Below, piece after piece: positions 9,301-19,200 of a stretch of 24,318 bases of DNA. Source of the stretch: Priapulus caudatus (lineage: Eukaryota; Priapulida; Priapulimorpha; Priapulimorphida; Priapulidae); the NCBI RefSeq assembly GCF_000485595.1, contig NW_014577198.1:293399-317716 (forward strand). Direction: 5' to 3'. The translations under genes were made by a program, and so were the position numbers. The notes under the pieces are model-generated. The model saw only the letters and a program-made list of their open reading frames with translations. It was not told the origin of the DNA and ran no database searches. The stretch's first letter is position 1. Every line of letters begins with the position of its first letter.

Positions 9301-10368
9301 TCGTGTAGCTCGATTATGAAAGGCAAGGAAGCTGATATATGCCTGTTATATTCTGTTCAGCATGCACCCGTACGTTTGTGTTTAGAACCACCGATACAAG
9401 GGCTCCACTAGATACAATAATGTAACCCAAACACAGGATAGGTAACCCCCTATTCTGTGTTTGGGTTACATTATTGTATCTAGCCTCTAGGGTTCCACAT
9501 GCACTAGCCTGACTAGGTAGTACTATAGTAGCAGGGTTCTCTAAGCTTTTTCATTATAGCATGGCGGGTGCTGCCTTTACGGTCCTAGTTGCAAATCGCC
9601 GAAGGCGGTTTTCGTGCTAGGGGCTCCGGGGGCTATGATATTTAGAGTGGCGGGTGCATTTTAGGATGGCGGGGCGCGACGATAGCCTGGCGGGCCGCCA
9701 GGCTATAATAAGTGCTCTTGGAGAACCCTGAGTAGTAGTAGGTAACTTGAGCAAATAATTTGGCAACTCTGAAAACATCAATATTGTATTAGAGCAATGT
9801 CGTTGTTATATACAGCAATACACGACATCGCATCGTCGTTGTCGGGACCCCAAGAGAGATGCACGCGACGTTGCGTCACATGAATAACGCGCGCATTCAA
9901 ATGTAAGCCAGCTACCTGACCACTGTATGCTCGAGTCGTGTAGCTCGGGCATGGCCCACGGGTCCGCATCCTCATCGTCATTGACATACGAATTGGGGTA
10001 GGAGAGATCCACAACCGAGTGTCGATCATTGACGAGTTCCGGATGCATGAGGCACACTGCAGCAGTGTCCAAGACTGGAACTGGATCTGCGATCGCCTCG
10101 GCAGTCTTCTCCTAACGTGAACATACCGGTAACACGTCAGTTACACACACTTCCCGCCCAAACGACCCCTACGACGAAAAAGCTGTCAGTGTCACGCAAC
10201 GTACGAGACTACGACGACAACTCAGCGAGTCCAAAAAATCGTCAATTAAACTCGTCTACTTACCTTTTCCATGACGTTCATCATCAAGACTGGGTCACTT
10301 TCGGCATATTCTGGAGGAGGAGAATCTGGTAGTTGTAAGCGCTTCTTTGAGAAGTCCCTACAGGCCAT
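2379..10368 (-). CDS. SLC34A: SLC34 family sodium-dependent phosphate cotransporter (NaPi-II), complete 8-exon gene
   Basis: Spliced gene on the minus strand, exons 10368-10264, 10111-9916, 8263-8155, 6052-5886, 5470-5279, 5039-4921, 4083-3885, 3370-2379; 2079 nt, 692 codons, close to the roughly 690 residues of animal NaPi-II proteins. All introns are GT-AG and all phases agree. Family role: uptake of phosphate driven by the sodium gradient, in the plasma membrane. Seen in the protein: an N-terminal cytoplasmic part with [18 protein letters not shown]; a first QSSS at residues 176-179 followed by a MGANIGTS block; a large loop between the two halves with four N-glycosylation sequons (N314, N332, N338, N342) and cysteines 322 and 363; a second QSSS at 444-447 followed by [10 protein letters not shown]; a serine-rich C-tail ending KTAV. 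The two QSSS repeats are the hallmark of the family and line the substrate site. The number after SLC34A cannot be assigned, as invertebrate members predate the vertebrate split. Confidence 0.95.
3885..4083 (-). CDS. SLC34A: SLC34 coding exon 7 (large glycosylated loop)
   Basis: Encodes [20 protein letters not shown] followed by SLIKYWC and a loop with sequons NKS, NAT, NYT and NSS, ending GVEPC across the splice. Position and NKSL.K.WC match the extracellular loop joining the two transport halves. Four sequons in about 30 residues suggest heavy N-glycosylation. Donor GTAAGT, acceptor CTCAG. Confidence 0.93.
4270..4534. mobile_element. TIR element copy 1 (GGCCATCC family)
   Basis: About 263 bp bounded by inverted termini: GGCCATCCTTAAAAAATTAT at the left and its near-complement at the right (GACAGCAAACATAGAATTTT then TTAAGGATGGCC). 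TAG flanks both sides. Non-coding. A second copy lies at 21388-21646. It sits in SLC34 intron 6. Confidence 0.8.
4921..5039 (-). CDS. SLC34A: SLC34 coding exon 6
   Basis: Too short and AT-poor in signal to stand out as an ORF; found by phase and similarity. Encodes [20 protein letters not shown] and then [16 protein letters not shown], aligning with DLLKVITKPFTKLIVQ of vertebrate NaPi-II. Acceptor CAACAG at 5040-5042, donor GTAACC. It fits between exon 5 (ending EVAT plus G) and exon 7 (starting LDKGV) with no frame loss. Confidence 0.93.
5279..5470 (-). CDS. SLC34A: SLC34 coding exon 5 ([20 protein letters not shown])
   Basis: Encodes [20 protein letters not shown], then [20 protein letters not shown] and LPMEVATG, residues 193-257. 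The acceptor chosen is TTTTCAG at 5471-5473. A second TAG six bases further in is also in phase, but it would drop two residues that vertebrate proteins have, so the first fits better. The donor is a weaker GTATAT. Confidence 0.95.
5886..6052 (-). CDS. SLC34A: SLC34 coding exon 4 (first QSSS repeat)
   Basis: Encodes [20 protein letters not shown], then [20 protein letters not shown] and [18 protein letters not shown] at residues 176-179 is the first of the two signature repeats; the family SSAF.L.GGK..G block precedes it. Bounded by a TTACAG acceptor and a GTAAGT donor. Confidence 0.96.
6779..7138. mobile_element. TTAA-flanked non-autonomous element
   Basis: Inverted termini AGTGATTACGTCACGAATTT (left) and AGGGACTACGTCACGAATTT (right, complement) with TTAA directly outside both ends (6775-6778 and 7139-7142). 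TTAA duplication is typical of Kolobok and piggyBac transposons. No coding capacity. SLC34 intron 3. Confidence 0.65.
7638..7901. mobile_element. hAT-like non-autonomous element
   Basis: Termini CAGGCCTGTAGCCTCTGAGC (left) and CAGGGCTGTTTTCTGAGC (right, complement). Flanked by 8-bp near-duplicates TTGCTAAG and TTCCTAAG. CAGG-type ends and an 8-bp duplication are hAT traits. It contains C-runs and GGGCAAAATT in inverted orientation. SLC34 intron 3. Confidence 0.6.
8155..8263 (-). CDS. SLC34A: SLC34 coding exon 3 (first membrane segment)
   Basis: Encodes [20 protein letters not shown], then a hydrophobic stretch [17 protein letters not shown]. The last part matches FLYLFVCSLDFLSSAF of vertebrate proteins. 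It ends in the first two bases of a serine codon completed by exon 4. Bounded by an AACAG acceptor and a GTAAGT donor. Confidence 0.93.
8957..9031. repeat. Near-perfect 75-bp palindrome without a loop
   Basis: AGCTCTAGTACTATAGCCC is followed by GTACAGTTG and a central GCAGGCCTGC, and then the complement back to GGGCTATAGTACTAGAGCT. The centre itself is a perfect 10-bp palindrome, so there is no spacer. SLC34 intron 2. Confidence 0.85.
9408..9483. repeat. Hairpin with 35-bp arms
   Basis: CTAGATACAATAATGTAACC plus CAAACACAG on the left is matched by its complement on the right with one mismatch (GGATAGG against GAATAGG) and a loop of about six bases. SLC34 intron 2. Possibly a tiny fold-back element. 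Confidence 0.85.
9532..9730. mobile_element. hAT-like non-autonomous element
   Basis: Termini CAGGGTTCTCTAAG (left) and CAGGGTTCTCCAAGAG (right, complement), flanked by TATAGTAG and AGTAGTAG (6 of 8 identical). The interior has GGCGGG motifs and a perfect palindrome built on TAGCCTGGCGG at about 9685-9708. SLC34 intron 2. Confidence 0.6.
9916..10111 (-). CDS. SLC34A: SLC34 coding exon 2 (residues 36-100)
   Basis: Begins [12 protein letters not shown] after a TTAG acceptor and ends in IQWS plus one base before GTAGCT. It carries [16 protein letters not shown], matching the conserved DDPW.LP.LQDSGIKWS just before the first membrane segment in vertebrate NaPi-II proteins. It also has an acidic run (NDDEDAD). 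Confidence 0.92.
10264..10368 (-). CDS. SLC34A: SLC34 coding exon 1 (residues 1-35)
   Basis: Starts [20 protein letters not shown] and runs to VMEK before a GTAAGT donor. The ATG follows six A residues, giving A at -3 and G at +4, a good animal start context. This is the cytoplasmic N-terminus, which is poorly conserved in the family, so the start rests on context and phase (35 whole codons, phase 0) rather than on similarity. Confidence 0.85.
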
Positions 10369-10489
10369 TTTTTCGCTACTGCAGCAGTACGACGAGTATA
10401 GAAAGGATGCTGCGGTGTTTCACAATGCCGGTAGTTACGTTACGGCGGCCGCTAATTCATACTCGCCACCCACGTCATCACCCGTCATC

Positions 10490-10535
10490 ACCCGATTGGT
10501 TGGCGTAACGCCAGCTGAAACGTGATTGGTCATCT
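10490..10535 (-). promoter_or_regulatory. Candidate SLC34 promoter: two CCAAT boxes
   Basis: ATTGGT occurs at 10495-10500 and 10525-10530, reading ACCAAT on the coding strand of SLC34, 30 bases apart and 125-165 bases above the ATG. Just below, at about 10473-10492, TGACG half-sites (CREB/ATF type) occur twice in a tandem GTCATCACCC. The stretch is CpG-rich with no TATA box. Motif-based only. Confidence 0.4.
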
Positions 10536-11138
10536 CGCGTGTTAATCCTGCGTAGCAGCGCGTGAGAGTTCACGTGAACACCGCGGGGTTGGGGCGTGCG
10601 AGGAACTCGATTGAACCGGTTGCCGGCTTTTACCCGATCAATACCTCTGGCGCGCGCGCGCGAAAATGGCTGTGGGAGTGTGGGTTCCTTGTCTTTAGAA
10701 AGTTCGCAGATGTTCGGCTATTTCTCCTGATTGTATCTAACTTCTAAGTAACTCTTACAATAGTAAAATGTCAAATTGTCGTATGCACGATCGAAGTGAA
10801 ATATAGCATATGAATAACACATCTGAGTCATGAACACAATATATAGATCCAAGAAACGGTCTTGCTAGGGTTAGAAGACGTGTATAGACAATCGGTCGCA
10901 CAGCCTGGTCGGGCTAGAACACAATACAGACATTACGAGAAGCTTACTAGTTCACGTTGTCCGCTTTACTAATGTACCGTCGACTCATTATAAATTAATC
11001 AAATAAAAACACAGGAACTCGTTCTCTTCTTTCCTATGTCTAAATACCCCCTATTAACTATTCACTATTAACTATTATTATTTATTAATATATCCTCGAA
11101 CGTACACGGCATATACGATATACCGGGGTACGTAGAAA

Positions 11139-11228
11139 ATAACACCGGCTAGAGTCCCTATGTATTGATCAATATAAAGAGAGTCCCTTTATATTATTGA
11201 GTCAATATAAAGGGACGATAACACCGGC
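11139..11228. repeat. Short hairpin flanked by 11-bp direct repeats
   Basis: GTCCCTTTATATT at 11183-11195 and AATATAAAGGGAC at 11204-11216 form a perfect 13-bp stem. ATAACACCGGC occurs at 11139-11149 and again at 11218-11228. AGAGTCCCT and GATCAATATAAAG recur inside. Intergenic, above the SLC34 start. Confidence 0.6.
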
Positions 11229-11284
11229 AACATCGTTTCGCCATCTGCCGGGAGTTTTCAATTTATTTGTGCCAAAGACATTGG

Positions 11285-11396
11285 TCGTAGACTCGTACTC
11301 GTAGTGGTCCTCGTAGTGGTGTAGTGGTCGTAGGCGCATATATATCAGAAGTAGATATAGGAAATATAATATATATATAAATATATATATAAAAGG
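11285..11396. repeat. Simple repeats: CGTAGTGGT-type units then an AT microsatellite
   Basis: CTCGTAGTGGTC, CTCGTAGTGGT, GTAGTGGTCGTAG in imperfect tandem, followed by ATATATAT tracts to about 11396. Intergenic. Confidence 0.7.
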
Positions 11397-12075
11397 CAAT
11401 GCTATATATGAAGCATCTTGTAAGTAGGTGTGTAAGTACGTAGTACAGTGGCAAGGCACTGGGAAGTGGGAATGTGCGTGGTTGGCGGGGATCCGATTAT
11501 CAGTATGTGGTTGGGGTGATTTTATATCAGTATATTTACTACCAAGAAAAGATTGGCGGGGCAAAGCAATAGTACAATGCGTGTAGCACATCAGCTAAAT
11601 CGTTTCTGTTTAACTAAGGTAAAGAAATCTTGTTTGAAATCGGAATAGGGTGCTTCCTAATAACACGCAATTGTATTAACCAAATTGTTTAAAAACGACT
11701 AATTTATCCTTCACACAAGTACGGCTCAATGAGGAATATCGATATGTCATCATGATTGTGACTATTCATTGCGATTAACGTTCGTAGAATTTGTACAATT
11801 TACGTTACGCACCTCAAGTTTTACAGTGTAGTAGATTGTGGTAGGAGTAAGTGCAACACCCCTATATCAGTCTTAGTGTAGGGCCTACATAACACTTGAA
11901 CATAAACTAGGACGCGCCACCACTGTGAGGAAGCACAAGCAATGGCGCCATCCACACATTGCCAGCTCCGTTGGTATACATGTATGCAGGCAGAGAGACT
12001 GCCACCAAGATTCTTCAACACTTAAATGAATGCACACTTAAATTGTTGAGTAATATTTTTACACAATTTTCCCAT

Positions 12076-12081
12076 TTTATT
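12076..12081 (-). terminator. Candidate BZW poly(A) signal
   Basis: TTTATT reads AATAAA on the minus strand, about 1.1 kb past the BZW stop. BZW mRNAs in other animals have long 3' UTRs, so this is plausible but unsupported by transcripts. Confidence 0.2.
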
Positions 12082-12454
12082 TGAAAACACAATTGTACAC
12101 ATGGCCAATTTCATCTTCTCCATAAATTTCCAATCACAATCATAAACACCAGTCTACAATCTTGCTCTAAAATAACCACCCTTGGGAAAGCAACCCGAAC
12201 AGTTGGCAACCGAAGTGGTAGTTTCAACACTACGGAAGTGACATAGAGATAGCCTGGTTGCACATAAGTCGTGGTACAAGCTGTTAAGGCTACTCACCAA
12301 GACAAAATCTCCCAGAGTTGGTTACCAATATGAAACGAACAGGCTTTAAATACTATGTTACGATCATGACAATGTTTGCTCGCAATAACAGTAAGTGGTG
12401 CGCTGTACTTACGTTGGTACGATATTATAAACTAACAACCTGTCTCTCTTGCTA

Positions 12455-12595
12455 CTGCACTCACACGCACGAATGCATGCACAAACAGGCATACAGACGC
12501 ACAAACACGCGCGCGGGCATGCACGTGCACACGACGGCGCACGCACCCACGTACGTGCATACACTCACATCCATGCATACACACAACACGATTGT
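12455..12595. repeat. CA/GC-rich low-complexity tract (ACGC, GCATGCAC, ACACGC)
   Basis: Purine-pyrimidine alternating run of CACACGCACG, ATGCATGCAC, CACGCGCGCG and ACGTACGTGCAT units with potential for Z-DNA. It lies in the presumed BZW 3' UTR or intergenic part. Confidence 0.7.
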
Positions 12596-13208
12596 GGAGC
12601 CATAAATTATATCTCAATAACACAACAACTATGTCCGAATACACAACTCCTTCACATTTTCACTTTCCATCTTTTTATCTTTTCACGTAACGTTTTACAT
12701 TTAAATCTGGGAGTAGAGATGCTGCCAGTAATGCTGGTAAACAACAAAGAGCAGGGTATTGCCTCTATGTTCTTGAAAATTCACTTCCAAACAACACAGA
12801 TGGTTTCCATCCACAAATTCAACTTTGTTACATAAAACACCTCTTCTCCCAAATGACAAACAAGCGCCATGCACAATTGCGTACAGACATTTTAGACATA
12901 ATATCCTGTTCAAAATTCATCCAGGGCCACATACTGGGCTCATTTCACAGCATTCTATACATCGAAAAATAATAAATTTCCAATCCAACACCTAAAAGAC
13001 TTTTGCCGCATCCATTCATTTGTAAGAGGTGACTTACACGTTATTTTCTCGGAGGATTAGACAACAGAAACACAGGACTACTGTAATAAAATAGCTGGTA
13101 GTTTGATGGTCAAACAATATAAGTGTATAGACAAAAAAGTGAGTACAGTACAAAATGTAGATGTATGTATGAACAGCTGGTTCTTTTGGCTTCGGTGTTT
13201 TTCGGATT

Positions 13209-13234
13209 TTAGTCGTCATCACCAGAGTCTGACT
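13209..13234 (-). CDS. BZW: BZW terminal coding exon 11
   Basis: A 26-base exon (two bases completing GAG, then SDSGDDD and TAA at 13211-13209) after a TTGCAG acceptor. It gives the acidic [10 protein letters not shown] tail expected of the family. Identified only by phase and the expected tail; too short for ORF detection. Confidence 0.85.
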
Positions 13235-16200
13235 CTGCAATATGCAACAATACAACAAAATAATTTACAAGCTCTTTATATTATAACACACAATGATTTT
13301 TATGTATCTACCGTACTTGTGTATGTCACATTCGTGTATAAGCTACACCCCATATTTTGCCTTGAAAAGTTGGTACAAACATTGGTACATTAACAAGATT
13401 TCTTAGCGTCGTGTATAAGTTGCACCCCATATTTTGCCTTGAAAAGTTGGTACAAACATTGGTACATTAACAAGATTTCTTAGCGTCGTGTACAAGTTGC
13501 ACCCCTGATTTTTTTAAGTAAAGTTGTGCACAAAAAAGTGCTACTTATACACAAGTAAATATGGTATCTGAGGAGACTATATTGTCCGAACCGATTTCCG
13601 GTATGAGAAGATGAGAAAACAGCAATATAGGGGCTTAAGGTAGCAAGCGATACACAACACTGTCTCACCTTCTTCAGCACTCTGCAACCATTCGACAAAC
13701 TTCTTCATTTGATCGAGGAATACACTCTTGCCCTTGGTAGAATGTCCCTCCTTGTACCACAGAAGCACAACCTCCTCGCTCAGTACTTCCACTGCAAGGA
13801 GATAGAACAAAGTGATCTAAGGCTCTCAGTAGACCATTAATAGCTACACTTGAGGACTGCAAAATCAACTACAACTCTGACCAGCTTCCTTATAACTAAT
13901 TAACAATGCGTTTAGCACAGTTTTTTTTAATGATGAGTAAGGACATGACAGTATCTTGAACATCAGTTGGAACTACAGCACTGCATATGCTGAACTGTAA
14001 CAACATCACTCACCTTTGTACAACAGAACAATTATCTTTTGAAACATCTTCATGAAGGTCATGTGGTCATAGCAGTACTCCTGTATCTTCACCACAAGTG
14101 CCAGCTCTGACTTATTCTGAGTGGTGAGTGCAGAAAGCAGTGGCACATACTGCAGCAAACAGGACAAACATGTTATACACACCGAGGGGGTCAACCTGGC
14201 AACCGTCAATGACTCACTGCTCAACAAGATATTCTGCATTAGTGTACAGAATGCATCGTCCCTAATACAATACGAGGCGATAGCATAAAAATATCCAAGA
14301 TCACAGTATTTCAAGATGACAAAAGTAATATAAGTTCAAGTTGACAGGGAACTGACTGTAGAATTTCTCCAGTCCAAATTATCCAGACACAAAACACTTT
14401 CCCAAAGCCAGAGATGGAATTTAAATGGTAACTAACACATGCTTTTGCAGTTGGATTTCGTATACCGATGTCTCTTTATTATGGTATTTCCTAAGGCAAT
14501 AAGCCATATGTAATGCCATGTATTAGTATAGCGATTGTATTATGATGAAGAAAATTTCTGCCTCCAGGTGATTTTTCCCCTCCCTAGCTCATGCTCAAGC
14601 CTATTATATCTACTTCGATATACATGCAGATCTATCTTCCCAGCATGCAAAACGCCCCACTTCTATTAGACGTACACATGAGTCAACCCCCCACAATGCA
14701 AGTGCAGTCATATATTTGTCACCGACATTTTCTGGTAAACTCCCCAACTTGATTTGGGCAAAAATATTACATGGGCTACAACAGAAAAAGACAACTACAC
14801 TGTATTGCCATAGTTTCAATGGTCCAAGTACGGTTCAAGTTTGTAACATTCTTAAAACGATACTTGTTAATTATGAATATAATTTTTAATACTATTCTTG
14901 GAATTCCTACACTTGTTTAATATTACGTTAGTGTTAGAATGGTTTTTGTGTAACCAATTACCATCATTATTATATACGAGATCTCACCATCTAAATGAGC
15001 AGTTGTGCTGCAAATTTTTATAATGTAGAAATCATGCACTCACCATTTTCACGTGTTTCAAAGCTTGTTCTTGCAGCAGATCCTCCTTTTTGTTCCACTC
15101 CACGCTTGCCATCATTGCTGTCCAAACCTGTAACAGGTTAATTATGCAAACACTAATGACGGACAACGAAACTCGACCGGTAGCATGATGGTAAGCAGAC
15201 TCGTATCATGTTATTCTAGCACAGTCATTGCCATCGCACTGTAACCTACATGCAGTCAGTCCAGTACAAGACATATCACAACAGTATTCACAGACACAGC
15301 AGTGCGAGGACAGTGGACAACGTTCCATGTGCTACGAACGCACGCACTGCCGCCACTGCACGTTTGATGCACACACAGACAGGTCTCTGTGGAGTTATCG
15401 ACAGTGGACGCCACTCTTGTCGAAGTGTCTGCAGCTGCACTCACCAGTACGACAATCTCATTTTCATTGAACGAGTACTTCTTTGACGTCTCCAGCACGT
15501 AGGCAACAGTTTCCTTGATGGGCTCTCCGTCATTGATGCGCTCTGTCAGACTGCTCTGCAGGTCTTTCTTCACGCCAACGCTCTGCTTGTCACGCTGCAC
15601 ACATGGCAAGAAAACACACGTCAGCATCGTTGTAAACAACCCAAACGACAGCTTTCCAGCTGACCATGATCCAAGCTCAAGAGGAGCACACGTAAATAAG
15701 ATACTCTAACAAGTGCCGCAGAGCGACAGCGCTCAACGAACGTGTACTGTAGCCGGGTATTCTTTCATTACCCGATTCTGAGTCAGAACCAGGGAAATCA
15801 TTGGGATCTAGGTCACTACCACTATCTACAACCTCCTCTTCATCATCAGAATCAGATAAAAGTCCCACAACTTGCAGTATATTGAACGAACGGGGTCTAT
15901 TTCACACAGAACGACGTGGTGATTTACTGGAGGTCGCCATCTTGAAACAACTTTCTTACTTCCGGGTCTATAACCTTGTCAATTTGGTGATTCAATAAAC
16001 ATTTACCATGATTTCAGCCTAAAGTGTGCCGTTTCGTGAACATCAGAGCCCTCTCGTGATAACCAGACCAACTAAACATTGAAATCTAGGCTTTAGCCAA
16101 TCAGAGAGGCTGTTAGAAATGGCTTTGGTAAAAACGACATTTATGTCATTCTGCCCATTCTATGGGAGGCAACATTAATGTCGCTCTGCCTCTAGAAGGG

Positions 16201-19200
16201 TTAACAGTCAACAAATCCATGTTTAACAATCCATTTTTCTTGAGGGTCAAAAGGTTATCAGACACGCACGTCAGCGGAAAGTAGATTTCATGGTCCTTTC
16301 AATAAAGTGATAAAAATTGTAGGTCAGCGCTGAAACAAAAAAGTTTTGCACTCGGTCCGTTATACCATGTCCTCAGAAAATGTCTGATATCTGACCTTTC
16401 CCCCACTGCCCTTTGACCTCCAATTTCGCACTGGCGATGGGTTACCTCCCCATCACACTATACATCGAATATTAATAGCGTAGGTCAAGTCGTTGAGATT
16501 TGTGCCACAATTCCGTATTTCCTCCTATACCTTAAGTTAAGTAGGAAATATTCCCCCTCCATTGACACATCTCGACCTTTGACCCTCGACCCCCAAATTC
16601 GACATCCCGAGTCCTTTTCGCGATTCCCCCGATGTCCCGAATATCAAGACCGTACGTCGAGCGGTTAAGATTTGTGCCCAACTGTTGACGGACGCACGGA
16701 TGGACACACGAACAATCATGCGATTCTACAAGCTGCATCTGACTTCGTCAGCCGAGCTAAAAATTATCATACCTCAAGTGAGATTAATGCTTCCAGTTTG
16801 GCATCTGCCAGCACAATGGCCAAGTTCTCAAATACGCGCTTGTTGAGAGGTAGAAGATCCTGCAAGCATCAATGACATTTTCTTCACTTTGGTTTGGATA
16901 TCACTTGAAGTCCGAACTTTATATCAATAATGAGATTGTTACCAAGTTACAAATACAAGCCTAAACCACTGTAAACCGTGTCTTTCAGATTTTATCAACA
17001 AATTTATGTGCCAACTTCATATTACAGACACTATAGTGTGTAACAGACAGGTGCAACTCTAGGGTATTTTGTTCTTCCACCTTTCTATTGTCATTTCTAA
17101 TGCATCACGTACACCCATGTAGAAAAATAAACATTTTCTAGATAAATATAATATAGTGCAAAGTCAACCTACCATTAGATCTAGGCCAGACCTACGTATT
17201 GCAGTAGCAACAGAAGTCACGTCCTTCTCATTCAGCCATGTGCGAAGCATCAGCAAGGTGAACTCCATCGCGATGCCTACAGCAAAAAAATATTAAACAT
17301 GTACGCAAACTCACACTTGCCACAAACCATACCAAAAACCAGATAACACAACTTCCCATACATCAATGCTTCAGTCTCTCTTCAATTGACTTGTAACCTC
17401 GTCATATACTCAAAGAGGTTTCAAGCTAACTTACACCCAGTTTTTCTATAAAGCATACACTCCAGCTAGATGTCTATTCCACCTGCGAACAACGCAATAC
17501 TACTACTAATACATGTATGCGCACCCTCTTTCACTAGGGCATCTTGCTTCAGTGCAGGCAAACACGTGGGGACGACTTGGCCACTTGCTAGAAACAAGCC
17601 CATTATGATAGCCAGCTTGTTCCGTTCCTCAGGGGTAAACCCCTTGAGGAACAACAATACCTGCAAAACAAACAAAAAACCAATATATTGAAAAATATCT
17701 AAACCCTTACATACTCTCATATATAGCATATGTATATAGTCTCCACAGAAATTAAATTTCATTGCTTATAGTGAATATATAGAAAGACTTCCATATAAAA
17801 ACTGATAAAGTAATTAACACTTAGCCACAATTGGCTTGTATCTATGTCACGTATCGTACAAATTTGAGTACACATCCATTTAAAGGAGTGCAACTTTTAA
17901 AAACGATTCTACGAATAATGCAGCAAGAAACTATAGGCTATGATACTGACCTTTTTCACCTCATCTTGAAAGTACTTCTCCAGATACTTATAGCGACGAA
18001 TCAGCTTGTTGAACACCTGAACATATTGTGTTATCGACTCAAGGTCCCCTTGAGACTTCAAGACGCACACTTCAGTGCGAGCAACCTTGGAATGATCTTC
18101 GTCGCCAACGATGCTCCCACCTGGAGCTACAATTCAGATAAAACAATAGACTTTAAAAACACACCAACAATTCGGGTGTGGAATATAAGAAAAACCTCTT
18201 ACTTTAGGTCAAGAAAATTAACAGCCAAAATACAATTTTCTGTAGAAATTTAAAGTTTTTCAGTTTAAATCATTAGCGAGTTGATAACACGTGTAATACA
18301 TACATGTGTACACACTGGTAAGTATGATCAGAATGACTGAAAAAATATGAAAACAGTTGGAGGAAAAATGTGAAAGCATTACTGGTTACCTCCGCCCAAC
18401 GGAGTTGGAGGAGGTTATGTGATCGCTCTCGTGCGTTAGTGTGTGTGTTCGCGCAATCGATATTAGCGCGTCAGCGAGCGAGCCAGCTAGCCAGCAGCAG
18501 CTCGCCTTAGAGCGTCGAGTCAGCAGCAGGCCAGTCAGTCAGCAGCAGCTCGCCTTAAGCGGGCAGCACACTTCACCATTTTTGTTGCTCGTACAGGCAA
18601 TTTTCGTGGTCGCCACAAAAATGGCCAAGTGCGCGGGGGCTGGCAACGACCACTCACCACGGAAATTTAGTGGTGACCACGAGTTGCCGAGAATCAAACC
18701 GGTTTGATTTCTCACCACGAAAATTGCTTGTGGTGGCAACTTGTGGTGAAGTGTGCTGTGACGCGGCAACGGCCACAAAAATTGCCTGTACGAGCAACGA
18801 AAATGGTGAAGTGTGCTGCTAGCTTTAGGGTGTCGAGTCAGCAGCAGGCCAGTCAGTCAGCAGCAGCCAGCAGCGAGCGGCGAGCCAGCTGTTATACACA
18901 TACATGTTACATGCTGGCGGAGGTACGCACTCTCCGTCAGTGCCTTCTGTCTAGTTCATTCTGTGTCCTTTTCTTCCCAGAAATAACTATAGAGGGCGTA
19001 TCAATCAGAAGTTCTTGTAGACATGGAAGCCTAGCATGGTATATCTGTTTGGAATTAACGCTCTGGGAACAAGCGATTAATTTTACTGTTTTTCTGGAAA
19101 GAATCTGTTTGTTCTTGACCATGGTCTAGGGTGAGTTTTATAGAATAACGAGATGCTCTGATTATTATGATATTTACCTTGATTGCTGCAATATAACTGA

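Larger units (their letters stand above)
10750..13208. other. Intergenic region and presumed BZW 3' UTR
   Basis: Between the BZW stop and the SLC34 promoter. Apart from the simple repeats, the small hairpin and a possible poly(A) signal listed separately, no exon with family similarity is visible. The short ORFs here lack similarity and are interrupted by low-complexity DNA. Confidence 0.6.

Noticed and set aside
11202-11591. 129-codon minus-strand ORF
   Set aside because: Runs through the AT microsatellite and the GTAGTGGT repeat; IYIFIYILYF-type translation is low-complexity, with no splice context.
12455-12595. Possible CRISPR-like or regular repeat array
   Set aside because: The units are irregular alternating purine-pyrimidine simple sequence with no spacers, in eukaryotic DNA.
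12318-12835. Overlapping plus-strand ORFs of 95 and 128 codons
   Set aside because: Histidine/threonine-rich translation of the CA/GC-rich tract in the presumed BZW 3' UTR.
18704-19129. 141-codon plus-strand ORF
   Set aside because: Lies inside the nested MITE and the CAGCAGCAG element; no similarity to any protein.
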